Positions 18,401-21,393 of a stretch of DNA of 21,393 bases are shown here, one piece after another (the first letter of the stretch is position 1; every line of letters begins with the position of its first letter). The notes under the pieces are model-generated. The model did no database searches. It had not been told where the DNA came from and saw only the letters and a list, made by a program, of their open reading frames with translations. A program made the translations under genes and the position numbers. The DNA comes from TMED26 sp042088965 (GTDB taxonomy: Bacteria > Pseudomonadota > Alphaproteobacteria > Thalassobaculales > Thalassobaculaceae), in NCBI GenBank assembly GCA_042088965.1, contig JBELLC010000042.1:1-21393 (forward strand), written 5' to 3'.

Positions 18401-18950
18401 GTATCAACATTTGCTGCGCGAAGCGGTCATGGCTGCCCGCGAGGGCCGATTGGCCGATGATGGCCGCATTACAGATGATTGGACGCCGCAAATTCAGCTT
18501 GGCCGGCCGGTTTTAATCCCCGAAATTTATGTGCCAGATCTATCGGTCCGATTAGGGCTTTATCGGCGGGTTGGACAATTGGTCGATGTCCAAGACATTG
18601 ATGCATTTGCAGCTGAACTGACTGACCGCTTCGGTGCTATCCCCGCAGAGGTGACAAACCTACTGGATGTTATCGCCATTAAACAGGCCTGCAAGGCGGC
18701 AGGTGTCGCCAAGGTTGATGCGGGGCCAAAAGGCGCTGTGGTGGCTTTTCGGGATAATAAATTCGCCGATCCAGGCGGTTTAATCCGTTATATCGCGAAA
18801 CAAGAAGGCGCTATTCAACTGCGCCCTGATCATAAATTGATTTACCGGCGCAATTGGGAAAAGCCAGACAATAGGGTGCGGGGGCTGACACGCTTCATTG
18901 GGGCTTTGGCGAAAATCGCTGCAGGCCCATCTGCCGCGCCGGGACCATGA
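15456..18950 (+). CDS. mfd: Mfd transcription-repair coupling factor, with altered Walker A
   Basis: ATP-driven translocase that removes RNA polymerase stalled at DNA lesions and recruits UvrA. The 1164 residues are full length: UvrB-like N-terminal modules (~1-340, with DDARMGAI and PAWDCLPYDRVSP), RNA polymerase interaction domain (~486-560), motor domain with DEEQH 737-741, TATPIPRT 763-770 and QLRGRVGR 906-913, and the C-terminal TRCF domain. Walker A, expected GDVGFGKT, reads GDVGFGNT (636-643): the invariant lysine is N642 (AAC 17379-17381). Motif V reads STHIVESGLDIP with H877 where Thr is usual. If real, the first change should abolish ATP hydrolysis. The start is a TTG at 15456, 7 nt after sdhE; no good ATG is nearby and the ribosome site is weak. 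Confidence 0.93.
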   Translation: MSQNIKIISGAPDGYVPFDLAQQLSCRSGDHLHIARDDARMGAITAALGFLAPAVEVIEIPAWDCLPYDRVSPHGEIVSRRIASLARLTEVPPSDQASRLIITTVNGLLQRLPPPAFFSAAQLKLQPSQAISVDQVQDFMRGNGFRRADTVREPGEYAVRGGIIDVFPSAVGEPVRIDFFGDEIDSMRHFDAMTQLTTGPCSELIFRPVAEFLLDDAAIQRFRSGYRAHFGGDAHDDPLYEAVSAGQRYAGMDHWLPLFHAELALLTDYVAQPEMTFDAQVPDMVTSRLEQITEFFDAREIAAKVRQRGGDGVPYRALPTESLYLHNLEWQALLTRGAVYSPFIGSGAEASATQVRDAGARSEIGFAEARAQPEINLYEAVGDRLHDDLKRGRQVLVCGHTTGSRDRLVSLLKDHGLKAIVAVDGPGELSSLAKGTVAAVTLPIDHGFDDGQQIIVTEQDILGERLSRPRRRRRRGAEFLQEASSLDDGDHVVHIEHGIGRYDGLETLEIGGAPHDCLRLVYHGGDKLFLPVENIDVLSRFGSEDAGVQLDKLGGAAWQARKARVKKRIRDMAEQLIRVAAEREIERLDAVHPPEGVYAQFCARFPYEETEDQLQSIEDVFKDLASGKAMDRLICGDVGFGNTEVAMRAAVVVAMQGLQVAVVVPTTLLARQHYNQFKDRFRDLPLKVRQLSRMVTAKEAAEVRSELTSGDCNVVIGTHALLAKTIDFNNLGLLIVDEEQHFGVGQKERLKELKAGVHVLTLTATPIPRTLQMALTGVREMSLISTPPVDRLAVRSFVMPYDGVVLREALMREHFRGGQSFYVCPRLEDLNREHERLTALVPELKISMAHGQMPARELERVMTEFSDGVFDVLLSTHIVESGLDIPSANTIIIHRADMFGLSQLYQLRGRVGRSKTRAYAYLTTNPGRRLTTSAQRRLEVMQTLDTLGAGFSLASHDMDIRGTGNLLGDEQSGHVKEVGVELYQHLLREAVMAAREGRLADDGRITDDWTPQIQLGRPVLIPEIYVPDLSVRLGLYRRVGQLVDVQDIDAFAAELTDRFGAIPAEVTNLLDVIAIKQACKAAGVAKVDAGPKGAVVAFRDNKFADPGGLIRYIAKQEGAIQLRPDHKLIYRRNWEKPDNRVRGLTRFIGALAKIAAGPSAAPGP

Positions 18951-19471
18951 GGACGCCGGCACTCACCCTTCGACCGGCAACCACTGCGGATAGCGTGGTG
19001 ATTTTTCAATGGCGTAATGACCCTGTCACCCGGGAAATGGCGCGCGCGCCAAACACTGTTGAGTTTGCAGACCATGCCTTTTGGTTTGAAAATGTTTTAC
19101 TGTCGCCGCGCCATCATGTGCTGATCGCTCAGGTGGCTGGCGATGGGGTGCCAGACAATGGCGAGAATCGTATCGGTGTTTTGCGTTTTGACAGCAGTTT
19201 CACAGATGCTGACAATGCCACAGACCGTCAAGACACCGCTGGCCTATCGCACCATGTCTCGATTAACCTTAACCCCGCATGGCGGGGGCAGGGATTGGGG
19301 CAGAAGGTATTGCAGGCAGGATGCGACCGGTTTCGCGCACACGGCCATACTGGCCCGCTATGGGCTGAGATTCGGCAGCAGAATATCGCCAGTCTTAAAA
19401 TTTTCACCACGGCTGGGTTCACCGTCGAGGGTGAGTGCGACACGATTCTGCGCGTCTCTCGAGAGGATTAA
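18947..19471 (+). CDS. GNAT-family N-acetyltransferase
   Basis: Acetyl-CoA-dependent acyltransferase of 174 residues. The N-terminal LTLRPATTADSVVIFQWRND and WF at 46-47 resemble the RimJ/PseH-like branch. The acetyl-CoA pyrophosphate loop is NPAWRGQGLGQKVL (RGQGLG 113-118), and IASLKIFTTAGF near the end is the conserved NxxSxxxFxxxGF-type segment. The substrate, whether amino-sugar, protein N-terminus or small molecule, is unknown. ATG 18947 overlaps the mfd TGA (ATGA), so it is likely the last gene of sdhE-mfd-GNAT. It converges on the next gene with 6 nt between stops and no terminator. Confidence 0.85.
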   Translation: MRTPALTLRPATTADSVVIFQWRNDPVTREMARAPNTVEFADHAFWFENVLLSPRHHVLIAQVAGDGVPDNGENRIGVLRFDSSFTDADNATDRQDTAGLSHHVSINLNPAWRGQGLGQKVLQAGCDRFRAHGHTGPLWAEIRQQNIASLKIFTTAGFTVEGECDTILRVSRED

Positions 19472-19477
19472 AGAGCG

Positions 19478-20128
19478 TTATTCGGCGGGCATGGAGGCGG
19501 GGTGGCTCTGATCCAGGTCAAAAAGAGGGAAAAACGCCTGCGGCTCTTGAGCGCCGGAAACGGCATATTGACGATTAATGATGAAGCAGGGGACCCCGGT
19601 AATGCCGCTGTTATAGGCGAGACGGGTTTCGTCAAGAATTTCTCGCACGCCCGCATCCGTTTGCAAATAACCCCGGGCGTCTTCAGGATCCAGGCCATTG
19701 GCAGCGGCGATCTCGACCAAATTATCTAAGCTGCCGATATCAACACCTTGCAGGAAATAGGCTGTAAACAAGGCTTCAACGATTTGGTCTTGGGCATCCT
19801 GCTCACGCGACCAGCGGATTAAGCGATGGGCCAGAACAGTATTGGGGGTGCGGGTGATTTTATCGAAGGCAAAATCAATGCCTTCCTCGCGGCCGACCGA
19901 CGCGATCCGGCCATAGATTTGCTGAACCTGCTCTGCACTGCCGAATTTGCGTTGCAAATATTGCTGGCGATCAATGCCCTCAACAACCAAATCTGGGTTC
20001 AGTTGAAAGGCACGCCAGGTGATGTCAACCTGTACATCTGGACGCGATGCCAATGCCTGCTCAAAGCGCCGTTTGCCAATCAGGCACCATGGGCAACTCA
20101 CATCAGAAAAAATTTCAATTTTTAACAT
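19478..20128 (-). CDS. DsbA-family (FrnE-like) dithiol oxidoreductase, cytoplasmic
   Basis: Thioredoxin-fold oxidoreductase of 216 residues with active site C12-P-W-C15 in FSDVSCPWCLIGKRRFE and the cis-proline loop GVP 178-180. The inserted helical domain carries RTPNTVLAHRLI. There is no signal peptide, so it should act in the cytoplasm like FrnE/2-hydroxychromene-2-carboxylate isomerase relatives rather than as periplasmic DsbA. The start is complement of 20126-20128, preceded on that strand by GGGAGAG. It is divergent from the acyl-CoA ligase gene. The physiological partner is unknown. Confidence 0.88.
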   Translation of the reverse strand: MLKIEIFSDVSCPWCLIGKRRFEQALASRPDVQVDITWRAFQLNPDLVVEGIDRQQYLQRKFGSAEQVQQIYGRIASVGREEGIDFAFDKITRTPNTVLAHRLIRWSREQDAQDQIVEALFTAYFLQGVDIGSLDNLVEIAAANGLDPEDARGYLQTDAGVREILDETRLAYNSGITGVPCFIINRQYAVSGAQEPQAFFPLFDLDQSHPASMPAE

Positions 20129-20173
20129 TGCTCTCTCCCAAAAGCGGAAAACAGGATGAATTTTTACCCAAGA

Positions 20174-20196
20174 TCACTAGACTGTCCGGTTAGTGA
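20174..20196. promoter_or_regulatory. Inverted repeat, possible TetR-type operator
   Basis: TCACTA (20174-20179) and TAGTGA (20191-20196) are perfect inverted hexamers around an 11-nt centre containing GACTGTCCGG, which is itself partly symmetric. The site lies in the 125-nt gap between the divergent oxidoreductase and acyl-CoA ligase genes. Its size and ACTAGAC...GGTTAGT shape resemble TetR-family operators; no regulator gene is in the window. Confidence 0.35.
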
Positions 20197-20253
20197 GTAA
20201 TTTACCCGCCATAATCAAGAGTTTTGGTGACGACCATATTAAAGGGCAAGCGC

Positions 20254-21393
20254 ATGACGGCGATCTATGAATCTGGCTTGGATAAGAATACTGCAAATTA
20301 TGAGGCCTTAACACCGCTTGATTATTTGGAACGCGCCGCATCGGTCATGCCGGAGAAGATTGCCATTATCCATGGCGACCGTCGGGATAGTTATGGGGCG
20401 TTTCGTCACCGCTGCCGTCGATTGGCGTCGGCGTTGATGAAGCGCGGTATTGGCCTTGGCGATACTGTTGCCGCTTTGCTGCCTAACACGCCGGCCATGC
20501 TCGACTGTCATTACGGTGTTGCGATGGCAGGGGCGGTATTAAACACCATTAACACCCGCCTTGATGCAGCCAGCATTGGCTTTATTCTGGATCATGGCGA
20601 TGCCAAAATCGTGATTGTCGATAAAGAATATGGCGCGGTAATGCAGGCCGCGCTGGCTTTGGCGCGGGTAACGCCCTTGGTGGTGCATGTTGACGATCAT
20701 TTAGCGCAAAGCGGCACGTTGATTGGTGAAATTAATTATGATGATTTCTGGGCCGAAGGTGATGATGACCCAAACTGGCCACGGCCCGCTGATGAATGGC
20801 AGGCGATTGCCCTGAATTATACGTCAGGAACAACAGGCAATCCAAAAGGCGTGGTGTTTCATCATCGCGGTGCCTATTTGAACGCCATGGGCAATGCTAT
20901 TGCTTTTGGCTTGAACGGCGATAGCCGCTATCTGTGGACTTTGCCAATGTTTCACTGCAATGGCTGGACCTTTACCTGGGCGGTGACGGCGGTGATGGGC
21001 ACGCATGTATGCCTGCGGCAGGTTGATCCAGCTGAAATTTTTGCCTCAATCCGTGATAATCAGGTCAGTCATATGTGTGGTGCGCCAGTTGTGCTCACAA
21101 TGCTGATCCACGCGCCTGACGCGGCAAAGGCCAGCTTTCCACAGATTGTAGATATCGCCACAGGCGGCGCTGCACCACCCAGCCAAGTTATTCAGTCGAT
21201 GGAAGAAATGGGTTTCAAAGTGATCCATCTCTACGGCTTAACAGAGACCTATGGGCCGTCGACGTTATGTGCCTGGCCGCCGGAATGGGATGGTCTGGAT
21301 GCTGAGGCGCGGGCCCGCAAAATGGCCCGCCAAGGAGTTTATTACCCGACCCTTGAGGGCATGCGCGGGGTTGATCCTGAGACAGGCGAAGAT
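20254..21393 (+). CDS. AMP-forming acyl-CoA ligase, N-terminal part (runs off window)
   Basis: ANL-superfamily enzyme activating a carboxylic acid with ATP and CoA. 380 codons are open to the window end with no stop. The AMP-binding P-loop TSGTTGNPKG is at 190-199, followed by VVFHHRGAYLNAMGN, LPMFHCNGWTFTWAV (~230-244) and YGLTETYG 327-334. The HHRGAYLN and PMFHCNGW signatures are those of the medium/long-chain and DmdB-like (methylmercaptopropionate-CoA ligase) branch; the substrate cannot be fixed, especially without the C-terminal domain. ATG 20254 has AAAGGG 20241-20246 seven nt upstream. Confidence 0.9.
   Translation, partial: MTAIYESGLDKNTANYEALTPLDYLERAASVMPEKIAIIHGDRRDSYGAFRHRCRRLASALMKRGIGLGDTVAALLPNTPAMLDCHYGVAMAGAVLNTINTRLDAASIGFILDHGDAKIVIVDKEYGAVMQAALALARVTPLVVHVDDHLAQSGTLIGEINYDDFWAEGDDDPNWPRPADEWQAIALNYTSGTTGNPKGVVFHHRGAYLNAMGNAIAFGLNGDSRYLWTLPMFHCNGWTFTWAVTAVMGTHVCLRQVDPAEIFASIRDNQVSHMCGAPVVLTMLIHAPDAAKASFPQIVDIATGGAAPPSQVIQSMEEMGFKVIHLYGLTETYGPSTLCAWPPEWDGLDAEARARKMARQGVYYPTLEGMRGVDPETGED

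Noticed and set aside
19456..19465. Perfect 10-nt palindrome CTCTCGAGAG near the GNAT stop, as terminator
   Set aside because: No loop and no T-tract, and it lies inside the coding sequence; short palindromes of this size occur by chance.

Overview
The window is a stretch of conserved chromosomal core from an alphaproteobacterium. The main evidence is gene order: ntrB-ntrC-ntrY-ntrX-trkA followed by hfq-hflX, then groES-groEL under a CIRCE element, then recG and sdhE-mfd. The GAFTGA-less NtrX, the alphaproteobacterial-type Hfq and the recG/sdhE/mfd neighbourhood fit the same group. A Rhodospirillales-like or SAR116-like lineage seems plausible from the trkA-dat-hfq order, but that is a low-confidence inference. 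The sequence is a draft: it contains a run of exactly 100 N (7293-7392), and its first ~60 bases look frame-damaged.

Layout. (1) 1-6778, + strand: nitrogen and redox two-component genes ntrB (3' end only), ntrC, ntrY, ntrX, then trkA, tightly packed with 1-4 nt overlaps or short gaps. (2) 6835-8205, +: a PLP fold-type IV aminotransferase (D-amino-acid aminotransferase type), interrupted by the scaffold gap, and a translationally coupled HAD phosphatase. (3) 8305-9913, +: hfq and hflX. (4) 9935-12092, +: the groES-groEL heat-shock operon with a readable promoter, CIRCE operator and a strong intrinsic terminator. (5) 12142-13002, +: an inositol-monophosphatase-family enzyme. (6) 13009-15096, - strand: recG. 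(7) 15116-19471, +: a promoter, sdhE, mfd and a GNAT acetyltransferase, probably one operon. (8) 19478-20128, -: a cytoplasmic DsbA/FrnE-like oxidoreductase. (9) 20254-end, +: the N-terminal 380 codons of an AMP-forming acyl-CoA ligase that runs off the window.

Functionally the window joins nitrogen sensing (NtrBC, NtrYX), K+ uptake gating (TrkA), post-transcriptional control (Hfq), ribosome rescue (HflX), protein folding (GroESL), and repair of stalled forks and stalled RNA polymerase (RecG, Mfd).

I found no mobile element, CRISPR array, tRNA, rRNA or clearly new multigene system. The most notable signals are within familiar genes: Mfd carries Asn in place of the invariant Walker A lysine, and SdhE has Thr in place of Arg in its RGxxE motif. 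Also worth a look are a TetR-operator-like inverted repeat before the acyl-CoA ligase, near-identical promoters in front of groESL and sdhE-mfd, and the broken ntrB frame at the window edge.
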